Source: Fidelibacterota bacterium (GTDB lineage: Bacteria > Fidelibacterota > UBA2242 > JAFGTP01). From it: a DNA stretch of 26,059 nucleotides. The stretch is taken from NCBI GenBank assembly GCA_021735285.1, contig JAIPHI010000007.1:1-26059 (forward strand). Direction: 5' to 3'. A program made the position numbers and the translations under genes. Positions 17,980 to 26,059 of this stretch are shown one piece after another. The notes beneath the pieces are model-generated. The model saw only the letters and a program-made list of their open reading frames with translations. It was not told the origin of the DNA and made no database searches. Position 1 is the stretch's first letter. Each line of letters starts with the position of its first letter.

Positions 17980-18897
17980 ATGAACAATAAAGAAATACTA
18001 ATAGTCGGAAGTGCTAATATGGATATGGTGGTTACTGTCGATAGGTTCCCGGCTCCAGGTGAAACGATATTAAGCAAAAAATTCGGGATGTATCCGGGCG
18101 GCAAAGGAGCAAATCAAGCAGTAGCATGTGCGAGATTAGGCTCCAAAACTCATTTTATTGGAAAAATGGGCGATGATTTTTTTCAAGATAAACTTATCCG
18201 GAGCATGACAACAAATCAAGTAAATATGGAATATACTCTAATCGATGATGGAGAATCTACCGGTGTTGCGCTGATATATGTAGATAGCGAGGGTCAAAAT
18301 GAGATTGTAGTAGTATCGGGTAGTAATATGAGGATCACACCAGATGAGATCAAGTCCCATAGCGGTCTATTCAGGCAGGTAGAAGTTGTATTAACGCAGC
18401 TGGAAATACCACTCGACTCGGTTTTGGCAGCAGCCCGATTAACCCGGGAAACACAGGGGATATTTATCTTAAACCCGGCTCCTGCCTGTCAATTGCCAGA
18501 GGAGTTGTTCGGGATGGTTGATTATTTAACACCTAATGAAAATGAACTGGAATTATTATCAGGTCAATCGGTTACGGATCTAAGCTCTTCAGTAGAAGCT
18601 GCTGAAAGTCTTTTAGATAAAGGCGTGCGGAACGTGGTCGTGACTTTAGGTGAGAAAGGTTCTTTGCTGGTTAATAATAACCGCAGTGAATTGTTCCCAA
18701 CAGATGAAGTTGAGGCCATAGATACTACAGCTGCTGGAGATGCCTTTAATGGGGCTCTAGCCTTTTGTCTGGCCAATAAATTCGATATTGACAGGACTAT
18801 CCGTACTGCGAATAGTGTTGCCACTTATTCAGTTACAAAACAGGGCGCCCAGAGCTCTATGCCCAAATTGGAAGATATAGAATCGTTAAGAGATTAA
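17980..18897 (+). CDS. rbsK: Ribokinase
   Basis: This is a PfkB-family sugar kinase of 305 residues, the usual ribokinase length, which converts D-ribose and ATP to ribose 5-phosphate in the cytoplasm. The N-terminal sugar site is visible as SANMDMVVTVDRFPAPGET and GGKGANQAV (G40-G43, N45). The C-terminal catalytic signature D248-TTAAGD254-AFNGAL matches the E. coli form, including the unusual AAGD, with D254 as catalytic base. It lies 15 bases after the GH106-like gene and directly before rbsD, so all three are probably cotranscribed. The rbsD partner strengthens the ribose assignment, although PfkB kinases do vary in substrate. No ribose transporter or RbsR is in the window. Confidence 0.9.
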   Translation: MNNKEILIVGSANMDMVVTVDRFPAPGETILSKKFGMYPGGKGANQAVACARLGSKTHFIGKMGDDFFQDKLIRSMTTNQVNMEYTLIDDGESTGVALIYVDSEGQNEIVVVSGSNMRITPDEIKSHSGLFRQVEVVLTQLEIPLDSVLAAARLTRETQGIFILNPAPACQLPEELFGMVDYLTPNENELELLSGQSVTDLSSSVEAAESLLDKGVRNVVVTLGEKGSLLVNNNRSELFPTDEVEAIDTTAAGDAFNGALAFCLANKFDIDRTIRTANSVATYSVTKQGAQSSMPKLEDIESLRD

Positions 18898-18918
18898 ATA
18901 TGTGAAAGGATGGTTAAT

Positions 18919-19320
18919 ATGAAAACTGAGGGAGTATTAAACTCTAATCTGGCCCGGATAATAGCCGGTATGGGCCATACAGATAAATTAGTTGTCTGCG
19001 ATATCGGCTTGCCCATTCCCAATGGAACGGAAGTTGTGGATATGGCCCTGACTAATAATATTCCGCGTTTCATAGATACATTAAAAACAGTATTAAAAGA
19101 ACTTACAGTAGAAAGTGCAATAGTAACCAATGAAATGGTAGATGGTAATCCTGAACTTTTCCAGGAGGTGAAAGGGCTTTTGTCTCATGTCGATTTCAAG
19201 AAGGTTAACCATGAAAAGTTTAAAAATATGACCCGGGGAGAGGGTAATATAACCTTTGTACGTACTGGAGAAGCAACACCCTATGCCAATATAATTTTAG
19301 TTTCGGGAGTCCATTTTTAA
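18919..19320 (+). CDS. rbsD: D-ribose pyranase
   Basis: This cytoplasmic enzyme converts beta-pyranose ribose to the furanose form that ribokinase uses. The sequence begins MKTEGVLNSNLARIIAGMGH and continues TDKLVVCDIGLPIPNGTE, the RbsD signature, and near the end carries RTGEATPYANIILVSGV with the conserved Tyr and Asn. I chose the ATG at 18919 because AAAGGA (18904-18909) is well spaced and because it puts the histidine of GHTD at residue 20, the catalytic position in E. coli RbsD; an ATG at 18910 adds three residues. The product has 133 residues, close to family length. It follows rbsK by 21 bases. Confidence 0.93.
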   Translation: MKTEGVLNSNLARIIAGMGHTDKLVVCDIGLPIPNGTEVVDMALTNNIPRFIDTLKTVLKELTVESAIVTNEMVDGNPELFQEVKGLLSHVDFKKVNHEKFKNMTRGEGNITFVRTGEATPYANIILVSGVHF

Positions 19321-19348
19321 TGAAGGAATTTTTAGTGAGGTTAACAAA

Positions 19349-20807
19349 ATGAGAATTTTATATTTTGATATAGATACTCTCCGGCCCGATCATCTGGGAT
19401 GTTATGGTTATCATCGGAATACCAGCCCGAATATCGATCGAGTTGCACGCCAGGGGGTGTCTTATTCAAATTGTTATACTTCAAATGCGCCCTGTTTGCC
19501 CAGTCGTACGGCTTTATGGAGTGGAAGGTCACGGTGGTACGGCTGCCGATCCATTTTTAGAGGGGAAAGAACGTTGGTTTCATTCTAACTGGGGAATAAC
19601 AAACTGGATGCATTTACTACGAGAACAAGGCCTGAGAACGGTCACCTTTAGTCCTTTTGCAGAAAGACATTCTGCCTGGCAATGGTACGCTGGTTATTCA
19701 GAAATGCACAATCCAGGAAAAAGAGGGGAGGAAGTAGCCGATGATATAACTCCATCGGTACTTGACTGGATTAATGATAATACACAATCAGATGATTGGT
19801 TTTTGCATGTGAATTACTGGGACCCCCATACACCTTATCGTACTCCTGAAGAATATGAGAATCCTTTCAAAGATGACCCCATCCCAGAGTGGTATACTGA
19901 GGAAGTCCGCAACAAACATTGGCATGGTTGTGGTAGCTGGTCGGCTCAAGATGGTATGGGATATGGTGGATCTCATCCTTATGTTAGTCCGGATTACCCC
20001 CGTCAACCTAATAAAATGACTTCTCTTAAAGAGATTCGCCGAATGTTTGATGGGTACGATCTAGGTATTCGTTATGCGGATGAACATATTGGCAGAGTGT
20101 TAAGTGCTTTAAATGAAAAAGGTATTCTTGAAGATACTGTTATAATTATCTCCGGTGACCATGGTGAAAATCTTGGAGAATTAAATATCTATTATGATCA
20201 TCAGACTGCTGATCAATTTACAGCTCGAGTACCTCTTATTGTTCATTGGCCGGGTATTACTAAATCTATGGCTGGCGTAACTGATACGAATCTACATTAC
20301 CAATTTGATTTAGCCGCTACTGTAGTTGATCTATTAGGAGGAGATATTCCCGATAATTGGGATGCGAAAAGTTTTGCTGGAATGTTTCAAGGATATACCA
20401 AAATTGGGCGGGATTATCTGGTTATTACTCAAGCCGCTCATACTTGTCAACGAAGTGTTCGTTTTGATGATTATATTTGTATTCGATCCTATCATGACGG
20501 GTTTCATAATTTTCCCGATATTATGTTGTTTGATCTAAAAGATGATCCTTATGAACAAAATAATATAGCAAAAGAAAACCCTGAAAAAGTTGGGAAAGCA
20601 ATGAAAATCCTAACGGAGTGGCAGAGTAAAATGATGAGAACTGCTACCCAACCTTCAGATCCTTTATTTACGGTATTAAAAGAAGGTGGTCCACTTCATA
20701 CACGTGATGGAATCAAAGAGTATATAGAGAGATTACGGGATACGGGTCGTGAAGATTGTGCTCAAGAAATAATAGATTCACATCCTGAAATTTTTGATAA
20801 GGAATGA
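19349..20807 (+). pseudogene. Sulfatase (arylsulfatase A family), frameshifted at the active-site signature
   Basis: An intact version would hydrolyse sulfate esters on a glycan. The first frame (from 19349) carries metal-site residues (LYFDIDTLRPDHLGCYGY) and the sulfatase signature C49-L-P-S-R, whose cysteine becomes formylglycine, then TALWSGR. At about 19526-19530 the reading must shift to the frame that continues HGGTAADPFLEG, VNYWDPHTPYR, VIIISGDHGENLGE and MLFDLKDDPYEQNNIA up to the stop at 20807. In related sulfatases, from memory, about 8-10 residues lie between SGR and HGG. These are missing here, so the lesion looks like a deletion of around 26-29 bases rather than a single base. 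It could be a true pseudogene or an assembly error. There is no signal peptide. The gene sits between rbsD and a glycosidase, 28 bases from each. Confidence 0.82.
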
Positions 20808-20834
20808 AAATTAATTTAAATATAGGAGAGAATA

Positions 20835-22277
20835 ATGAGGAAGTTAAATTTAGGAATAATTAGTTTGATTTTTTTAGTTTTTACACTGAGCTGCTCTCAG
20901 CCTAAAGCACCTAAATATAAACGATTAATGAAGCCGGAGGGCAAGGAGTTTTATCATGTACCAATTGGATTGTGCGAAGATTATCCTGAAGAAACAACAA
21001 CCTCTGAAATCATAAAAGGTGATATGGAATTGCTAAAAGATACTGGTGTAGACCTTTTACGAATTTCCTTTGGATGGGATGCTATTGAAGCTGATAAGGA
21101 TAACTATGACTGGTTATTCTGGGATGAATATGTCAATACTGCAGTAGATGAATATGGAATTACATTGATCCCTTATATTTGTTACACTCCTCGCTGGAAT
21201 TCAAGGGGTGACTCACTTATGTTCTGGAATGACCCGCCTTTGGATTTTGATGAATTTGGTGAGTTTATGTTTGATCTGGTCACCCGCTATAAGGATAAAA
21301 TTAAAACCTGGGAATTATGGAATGAACCCGATCTGGACATCTATTGGGATACCGGTGATATTGCAGCTTTCGCAGAATTTACTAAAATAGGAGCAGAAGC
21401 TGTAAGAAGAGCCGATCCGGAAGCTAAAGTTGTTCTAGGAGGATTGGCCTATCATCCCGAATTTTTGGAGGAGTTATTTAAGGACCATGGACTTAGCCCC
21501 TATATTGATATTGTCAATATTCATAACTATTACGAAACCTGGAGTGAGCGGCCAGTGGAGGATATAGTCAAAAATATTAATGGTATGCACGAGATTATAG
21601 AAAAATATGGCAATGACCAATCGCTCTGGATGGCGGAAGTTGGTTATAGTACTTTTCGCCAGGGCACCTATGTTTCCAGTTCCTATTCTGCTTATTACGA
21701 TTATGAACATACACCAGAATATCAGGCTGTGGACCTGGTTAAGAGAATTGCTCTTGCACTTTCTACAGAAAAATTATCCGCTCTTACCTGGTATGAAATC
21801 AAGGATCTTCCCAAAAGTGAAGAGGTAATCGGTGATAATAATAACAATCGATTTTTGGGCATTGTCTATCCTGATTATAAACCCAAACCGACAAAACAGG
21901 CCCTTACCTTTTTTCGCCAGCTCTTCTCTCAACCCTATAAAAATATCGATCCACGCCTTGAGGTCCAAAAACCGGAAGATTCAGATGCTCAGGTGCATGC
22001 TTTTGAAATGGAAAATGGTGAGGTTGTCGTGCTATCCTGGTTGGCTACCTGTGTCCCGGAAAAGCGACCTAAAAACCCGGAAGAATTAGTACCCGATGAA
22101 CGCTCTGAGGAAATCGATATTGAAATTAATGGCATTGAAGCCAATAATGTCGAGCTCTTTGACGAATTGGGAAATAAAAAAACCTGGAAAAATGTTAGTT
22201 TGACTGATAATAACACCCAGCTTGATCAAGTTTCGATGAGTGGCGGTAATATCTATATATTTAGAATTAAGCAATAG
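20835..22277 (+). CDS. Lipoprotein glycoside hydrolase, clan GH-A TIM barrel (GH39/GH5-like)
   Basis: This 480-residue enzyme is membrane-anchored and probably cleaves glycan at the periplasmic or outer surface. The signal peptide ends in a lipobox, VFTLSC20. The TIM barrel shows the clan GH-A layout: DLLRISFGWDAIEAD on an early strand, the acid/base E164 in WELWNEPDLD after strand 4, and a likely nucleophile E268 in SLWMAEVGYST on strand 7. A small beta domain follows (about 400-480). The barrel resembles GH39 beta-xylosidases and related unassigned families more than cellulases, but I cannot fix the family. TAGGAGAG sits properly before the ATG. It is in the same run as the sulfatase and the two other glycosidases. 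Confidence 0.82.
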   Translation: MRKLNLGIISLIFLVFTLSCSQPKAPKYKRLMKPEGKEFYHVPIGLCEDYPEETTTSEIIKGDMELLKDTGVDLLRISFGWDAIEADKDNYDWLFWDEYVNTAVDEYGITLIPYICYTPRWNSRGDSLMFWNDPPLDFDEFGEFMFDLVTRYKDKIKTWELWNEPDLDIYWDTGDIAAFAEFTKIGAEAVRRADPEAKVVLGGLAYHPEFLEELFKDHGLSPYIDIVNIHNYYETWSERPVEDIVKNINGMHEIIEKYGNDQSLWMAEVGYSTFRQGTYVSSSYSAYYDYEHTPEYQAVDLVKRIALALSTEKLSALTWYEIKDLPKSEEVIGDNNNNRFLGIVYPDYKPKPTKQALTFFRQLFSQPYKNIDPRLEVQKPEDSDAQVHAFEMENGEVVVLSWLATCVPEKRPKNPEELVPDERSEEIDIEINGIEANNVELFDELGNKKTWKNVSLTDNNTQLDQVSMSGGNIYIFRIKQ

Positions 22278-22285
22278 GGCTCAAT

Positions 22286-22756
22286 ATGTTACAAATAAAT
22301 GCAAGGCAAGCCTCCCGGCAAAATTTCAGTAAATATGGGAAATTTGTGTCCAGACCGACTACTGAACCTACTGCTCAAAGCAAAGAATTTAAATTTTGGT
22401 CAGATCTGACCCACTATCATATAAAAGGTGACAGTGAGATCGGTATTTGCACCATTTTTCCCCAATCTAAATTGACAGTTGCGAGCATGGAGCGACATAC
22501 AGGTTCGCCGGAGATCCTTATTCCCGGAGATCATCCTTTCCTGGTCCCATTGTTACTTGATGGGGAGGAAAGTGAAAGAACAGGTGTTTTTTATGTTGAT
22601 ATTGGTCAAGCCATCGTGATTGATCGGGGAGTCTGGCATGGTGCCTGTCTTCCGGTTAGTCAAAAAGAGTCATCTTATTTTGTAATATTTAAGCAGGGTA
22701 CTCCTGAACAGGATGTGGAAAAGAAAGATATTAATCCGGTTGAGGTCATTCAATGA
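22286..22756 (+). CDS. Ureidoglycolate lyase-like (AllA-type) cupin protein
   Basis: This 156-residue protein has the AllA-type cupin pattern: MERHTGSPEILIPGDHPFLV with H71 and E76, then VDIGQAIVIDRGVWHGACLP with H118, followed by YFVIFKQGTPEQD. AllA splits ureidoglycolate in purine breakdown, but nothing else from that pathway is nearby. The neighbours are glycosidases and a sugar oxidoreductase, so it more likely handles a sugar-acid or keto-sugar intermediate, for example as a lyase or isomerase; that is inference. Its stop overlaps the next start as ATGA, so it is translated together with the downstream glycosidase. There is no signal peptide. Confidence 0.7.
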   Translation: MLQINARQASRQNFSKYGKFVSRPTTEPTAQSKEFKFWSDLTHYHIKGDSEIGICTIFPQSKLTVASMERHTGSPEILIPGDHPFLVPLLLDGEESERTGVFYVDIGQAIVIDRGVWHGACLPVSQKESSYFVIFKQGTPEQDVEKKDINPVEVIQ

Positions 22757-24432
22757 ATACGAGAATTCTCCGGAATGATAAAATAAAAATTGTCTTTGGA
22801 CAAGACCCCCTTGAAATATTACAAATAATTGATCTACAAGAGGATCAAATACTCTGTAAATCAGGAAAGCAAAGGTTACTGTTACGTTTACCTGAGGAGG
22901 TTTCCGATCCAATTCTATTAAGTCGTGCTGAATGGTCTGAATTTGACGAGAACTACTGTAGTTTTCATTGTTGGGATAAGGACAATTTGTATGATGTGAA
23001 AATTACATTAAGGATTACAGACGTTGGATTATATTTTCAGACCCACTGGAAAGGGCCCAAACCAATCTGGCTGGTCGAGTGGCAACTTGGTCACCTTAAG
23101 CTAGAGAATGTAATCATACCTGCTCTTGGTGGGCAGCAATTGTCCTCAAATATGCCAGCAGGGTCAGAACTTTCCTATAAATATCCTTTTTGGTGGAATG
23201 CTCAATTTGTTATCGGAGAATCAGATGATAATAGCGGCCTCTGGCTCTATTCACATGATCCGGAACCTAATCTAAAATTGTTGAGAGTAGGGAAAGAGTC
23301 GGAAGGATATGCATTGACCTATGGATATGAGGCTCAAGCACCATTGGATTCGGAAGATATCAAGTGTGATTGGTTTATTGAGACTTTTCATAATGGCTGG
23401 GAAAAGGTTGTGGATGAATACCAGAATTGGATGGAATCAGCATTTTCTCTACAGCCATTATCCGGGAGGTCTAATGTTCCCGAGTGGACGGATCATATAA
23501 ATTTCATTCTTGAGGTCTGGGGAGCTAACCGAAGATCGGACAAGCCTTATCATACTTATCAGGAAATCCAGCAAAGGATAAAGGAATGGGGAAAATTGCA
23601 TTCTCCTGAAGAAACTCTCTTATATCTTCCGGGCTTTGCTGAAAATGGTATCGACTCTCACGCTCCAAGTTATAATCCTAGCCCTCAGATGGGTGGACCA
23701 GAAGAATTTAAGAAAATGATTGAAACTGCCCACCAATTGGGCTACAAAGTCATGATCCATACCAATGTTCTGGCAATGACTTTCTCCCATCCTAGATACC
23801 AGGAATTTCAAAAATATCAGGTCAAGGATCCCTTTGGACGAGAAGTAGCCTGGGGCCTGGATATGGATGGTGATTGGATCACTGAACCCTATTTTGCTTA
23901 TATTAATCCAGGAGTTTCCAGGTGGAGTGAGCTGATGGTAGATATACTCGGTCAACTTATAGAAAAGTATAATATCGATGGAATTTTTCTGGATCAGACT
24001 CTTTTAGCTTTTAATAACAGCAATGGTCCGAATTTTATCAATGGTATGCGTAAACATGTTGAAAGATTACAACAGGCTTTCCCTGAAATTTTGTTCGCTG
24101 GAGAAGGACTACATGAACATATAACCAAACCGTTTTCCATGGCTCAAATCCATGGTATAGATAGTATTTCTAATGTACATGGCATAGAAGGAAAACAACC
24201 ATGGCGACATGTTCATCCTGTTTCAACCTATCTTTTTGGTAAATTTACCAGATTTACTGCCCATTTACTTACCAAGCATCCTACTTCTTCCGAGTTTACC
24301 AGACAGGAATCAGCTTATGAACAACTAAATATAATTCCAGCCCTATGTCTTTATAATTCTTCTCAGCAGATGGATTTGCCAGAGACAAAAGTAATGATCG
24401 AGAGAGCAAAAAAATTAAATCGAGGAGAGTAA
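22753..24432 (+). CDS. Predicted TIM-barrel glycoside hydrolase (DUF6259-like)
   Basis: This 559-residue protein has an N-terminal beta-sandwich (about 1-230) and a TIM barrel (about 245-520), the layout of clan GH-D and related alpha-glycosidases. Barrel strands read TLLYLPGFAENG, GYKVMIHTNVLAMT, NIDGIFLDQTLLAF and EILFAGEGLHEH. D414 in FLDQT is the likely nucleophile and E451 in AGEGL a candidate partner; both are read from position, not from a solved relative. The closest match I can name is the uncharacterised DUF6259 group, held with moderate confidence. There is no signal peptide, so it probably acts in the cytoplasm. It overlaps the AllA-like gene by 4 bases and lies 2 bases before the oxidoreductase gene. 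Confidence 0.7.
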   Translation: MNTRILRNDKIKIVFGQDPLEILQIIDLQEDQILCKSGKQRLLLRLPEEVSDPILLSRAEWSEFDENYCSFHCWDKDNLYDVKITLRITDVGLYFQTHWKGPKPIWLVEWQLGHLKLENVIIPALGGQQLSSNMPAGSELSYKYPFWWNAQFVIGESDDNSGLWLYSHDPEPNLKLLRVGKESEGYALTYGYEAQAPLDSEDIKCDWFIETFHNGWEKVVDEYQNWMESAFSLQPLSGRSNVPEWTDHINFILEVWGANRRSDKPYHTYQEIQQRIKEWGKLHSPEETLLYLPGFAENGIDSHAPSYNPSPQMGGPEEFKKMIETAHQLGYKVMIHTNVLAMTFSHPRYQEFQKYQVKDPFGREVAWGLDMDGDWITEPYFAYINPGVSRWSELMVDILGQLIEKYNIDGIFLDQTLLAFNNSNGPNFINGMRKHVERLQQAFPEILFAGEGLHEHITKPFSMAQIHGIDSISNVHGIEGKQPWRHVHPVSTYLFGKFTRFTAHLLTKHPTSSEFTRQESAYEQLNIIPALCLYNSSQQMDLPETKVMIERAKKLNRGE

Positions 24433-24434
24433 TA

Positions 24435-25592
24435 ATGAACACGATAAATACTGGAATAATTGGTTGCGGCTTTATGGGGTATTCTCACATTGAAAATTTG
24501 CGGAGAGTCCCAAATGTAAATATTCAAGCAGTTGCTGATATCTCTGCAGAAAAAAGTAAAGAATTAGCCCAAAAATACAACATATCAAAAACCTATAAAA
24601 ATTGGCAAAAACTTGTTGAAGATCCTGATATTGAAGTGATTCACAATTGTACACCAAATCATATGCACTATAAAATCAATAAAAAGGTTATTCAGGAAGG
24701 CAAGGCGATACTTTCTGAGAAACCTTTAACAAATAGTGAAAAAGAGTCCGCCGAATTACTTAAATTGGCTAAAGATAAAGATGTGTTGACAGGCGTAAAT
24801 TTTAATTATAGAAATTATCCTCTAATACGTCACGCCAGAAAAATGATAGAAAACGGCGAACTCGGTGAAATTTATCTTATTCATGGCCATTATCTGCAAG
24901 ATTGGCTTTTATATAAAAGTGATTACAATTGGCGAGTGGAAAAAGAGTCAGGAGGACCTTCGCGGGCTATTGCAGATATTGGTTCTCATTGGTGCGATAT
25001 GATTCAATTTTTAACAGGTAAAAATATCACCAGAGTATTTGCTGATCTGAGTACCATCCATAAAACTCGTCTAAAACCTCGCTTAGAGGCGGATACATTT
25101 CAGGGTAAAGAAAAGGATAAGGATAAAAAAAGTAAGGAAGTTGTTGTCAAAACTGAAGATGCAGGAATATTAATTTTCCAAATGGAGGAGCAAGTTAAAG
25201 GTGTATTTAATGTTTCCCAGGTGAGTGCCGGCCATAAAAATTGTTTTGATATTGAAATCAATGGTAGTCAAATGTCAGTAGCCTGGGAACAAGAACAACC
25301 TAACAAACTTTGGATGGGGTATCGTGACAAACCAAACCAAGAACTGGTAAAAGACCCGGCCCTGCTTAATACTGATAGTAAATCCTTTGCCCATTATCCC
25401 GGAGGTCATCCGGAGGGTTATCCTGACGTATTTAAAAATATGTTTATTACTTTCTATCAAGCTTTTCGCAAAAATAAAACAATAAAAGATAAAGTAAACT
25501 TTGCTACTTTCAAGGATGGTTATCAAGAAAATAGAATTGTGGAAGCTATTCTGCAAAGTAATAATAAACAAAGCTGGATTGATCTGATTTAG
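24435..25592 (+). CDS. Gfo/Idh/MocA-family NAD(P)-dependent oxidoreductase
   Basis: This 385-residue cytoplasmic enzyme oxidises or reduces a sugar, inositol or sugar-acid derivative. The Rossmann motif is TGIIGCGFMGYSH (G10, G12, G15), followed by AVADIS at the end of strand 2. The family motif E95-K96-P97 (ILSEKPLTN) supplies the catalytic lysine, and DIGSHWCDM provides the conserved histidine of the C-terminal domain. A charged insert (KEKDKDKKSKEVVVK, about residues 223-240) is unusual and probably forms a surface loop. AGGAGAG sits 8 bases before the ATG. It is the last gene of the catabolic run. Confidence 0.9.
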   Translation: MNTINTGIIGCGFMGYSHIENLRRVPNVNIQAVADISAEKSKELAQKYNISKTYKNWQKLVEDPDIEVIHNCTPNHMHYKINKKVIQEGKAILSEKPLTNSEKESAELLKLAKDKDVLTGVNFNYRNYPLIRHARKMIENGELGEIYLIHGHYLQDWLLYKSDYNWRVEKESGGPSRAIADIGSHWCDMIQFLTGKNITRVFADLSTIHKTRLKPRLEADTFQGKEKDKDKKSKEVVVKTEDAGILIFQMEEQVKGVFNVSQVSAGHKNCFDIEINGSQMSVAWEQEQPNKLWMGYRDKPNQELVKDPALLNTDSKSFAHYPGGHPEGYPDVFKNMFITFYQAFRKNKTIKDKVNFATFKDGYQENRIVEAILQSNNKQSWIDLI

Positions 25593-25613
25593 CAGATTAA
25601 AGATTTTTGGAGT

Positions 25614-25632
25614 GCATTGACTGTGTCAATGC
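25614..25632 (+). terminator. Hairpin after the last gene, possible terminator
   Basis: GCATTGAC (25614-25621) and GTCAATGC (25625-25632) pair perfectly around a 3-base loop, 22 bases after the oxidoreductase stop. No T-run follows, so it could end transcription only weakly or act as an RNA 3'-end stabiliser. Confidence 0.4.
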
Positions 25633-25730
25633 TGACCCGGAAAAGATAAATGTTGTATTTCCAATTAATCTATTTGATAATTAATATTTCAGAGTTAATG
25701 TCTCCTCTAGGAATGTAAAGTATAAAAAAA

Positions 25731-25768
25731 TATATACCACTGAAATCTTTATTAATTAATGGTATATA
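25731..25768. repeat. Inverted repeat with 9-bp arms
   Basis: TATATACCA (25731-25739) and TGGTATATA (25760-25768) are perfect inverted copies separated by 20 AT-rich bases. It could be a regulator site or a chance AT-rich palindrome; no function is shown. Confidence 0.45.
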
Positions 25769-25807
25769 AGTTGTGGTATATTGTCAATATTAAGGAGTCG
25801 GTTTATT

Positions 25808-25845
25808 TTACTTTTGTCTTGATACAAAAGTAACAAAAAATCAAG
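25808..25845. repeat. Overlapping inverted repeats able to form alternative hairpins
   Basis: TTACTTTTGT (25808-25817) pairs with ACAAAAGTAA (25824-25833) around the loop CTTGAT. That same loop, CTTGAT (25818-25823), also pairs with ATCAAG (25840-25845), so the two hairpins exclude each other. From memory, a similar sequence (an ACTTTTG hairpin followed by AACAAAAAATCAAG) recurs between genes in many Bacteroidota genomes; I could not check this here. Confidence 0.65.
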
Positions 25846-26059
25846 CCTTAACGAGAATTCACTAAAAATTTAACTATTCCTCTAAACCCCTTTAAACTTA
25901 TTTTATTTATGGCTACGCAACACAACTGTCCGGTTAAAATAGTTTAATTTTCCTATCAGGGGCTCTTGCTTTATGGATGGTAGTCTCCTTAAGTTGTAAA
26001 ATATCTAATAGATTTACTCTGGCCATCAATACTTCGCTTATCATTGTATGTAGAACAGT

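Larger units (their letters stand above)
25593..26059. other. 467-base right-edge region without a + strand gene
   Basis: No + strand gene is supported. The region holds three inverted repeats (25614-25632, 25731-25768 and 25808-25845). From 26059 down to 25934 the minus strand is open for 41 codons (including ISEVLMARVNLLDILQ) and ends in a stop, so it could be the 3' end of a gene entering from the right. The composition is otherwise AT-rich and unremarkable. Confidence 0.6.

Noticed and set aside
19404..19526. Reading the sulfatase second frame as an independent gene from ATG 19404
   Set aside because: The first 40 codons of that frame are unlike sulfatases, whereas the other frame there encodes the conserved metal and CLPSR motifs.
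22286..22756. Allantoin/purine degradation locus based on the AllA-like protein
   Set aside because: No other purine degradation gene is nearby; all neighbours concern carbohydrates.

Overview
The window is an AT-rich bacterial segment whose recognisable genes all lie on the + strand. It looks like an accessory glycan-foraging locus from the FCB superphylum, outside classical Bacteroidia (Calditrichota, KSB1, Marinimicrobia or Ignavibacteriota-like). The reasons are a GWxTD-domain protein, a type A T9SS sorting domain of the NYPNPFNP kind, a PorV/PorQ-family barrel, a TonB-dependent receptor with an N-terminal carboxypeptidase-like domain, and many clear Shine-Dalgarno sites (for example AGGAGG at 4901), which true Bacteroidia largely lack. 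The phylum call is inference.

Region 1 (1-6870): the end of one sugar ABC permease and a complete second permease, joined by ATGA overlap, run into a GWxTD-domain secreted protein, an unknown lipoprotein, an OmpP1/FadL-like barrel, and a secreted protein made of two near-identical CBM9-like domains plus a T9SS tail. A strong hairpin terminator (6880-6916) closes this unit. The solute-binding protein and ATPase of the transporter are not in the window.

Region 2 (6967-14171): a zinc-type MDR dehydrogenase, then a TonB receptor, a surface protein with a T9SS-like tail, and a PorV/PorQ-family barrel. These last three look like an outer-membrane uptake and surface-display module. No SusD homologue is present.

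Region 3 (14701-25592): after a 529-base gap comes a tightly packed catabolic run: a GH106-like glycosidase without signal peptide, ribokinase RbsK, ribose pyranase RbsD, a sulfatase broken by a frameshift next to its active-site cysteine, a clan GH-A lipoprotein glycosidase, an AllA-like cupin, a second TIM-barrel glycosidase, and a Gfo/Idh/MocA oxidoreductase. Taken together the locus looks built to bind, import and dismantle a sulfated, probably deoxysugar-containing glycan. The substrate is not shown by the sequence.

The right edge (25593-26059) is non-coding on the + strand. It holds three inverted repeats, one forming mutually exclusive hairpins, and possibly the end of a minus-strand gene. 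No tRNA, rRNA, CRISPR array, transposase or transcription regulator was recognised.
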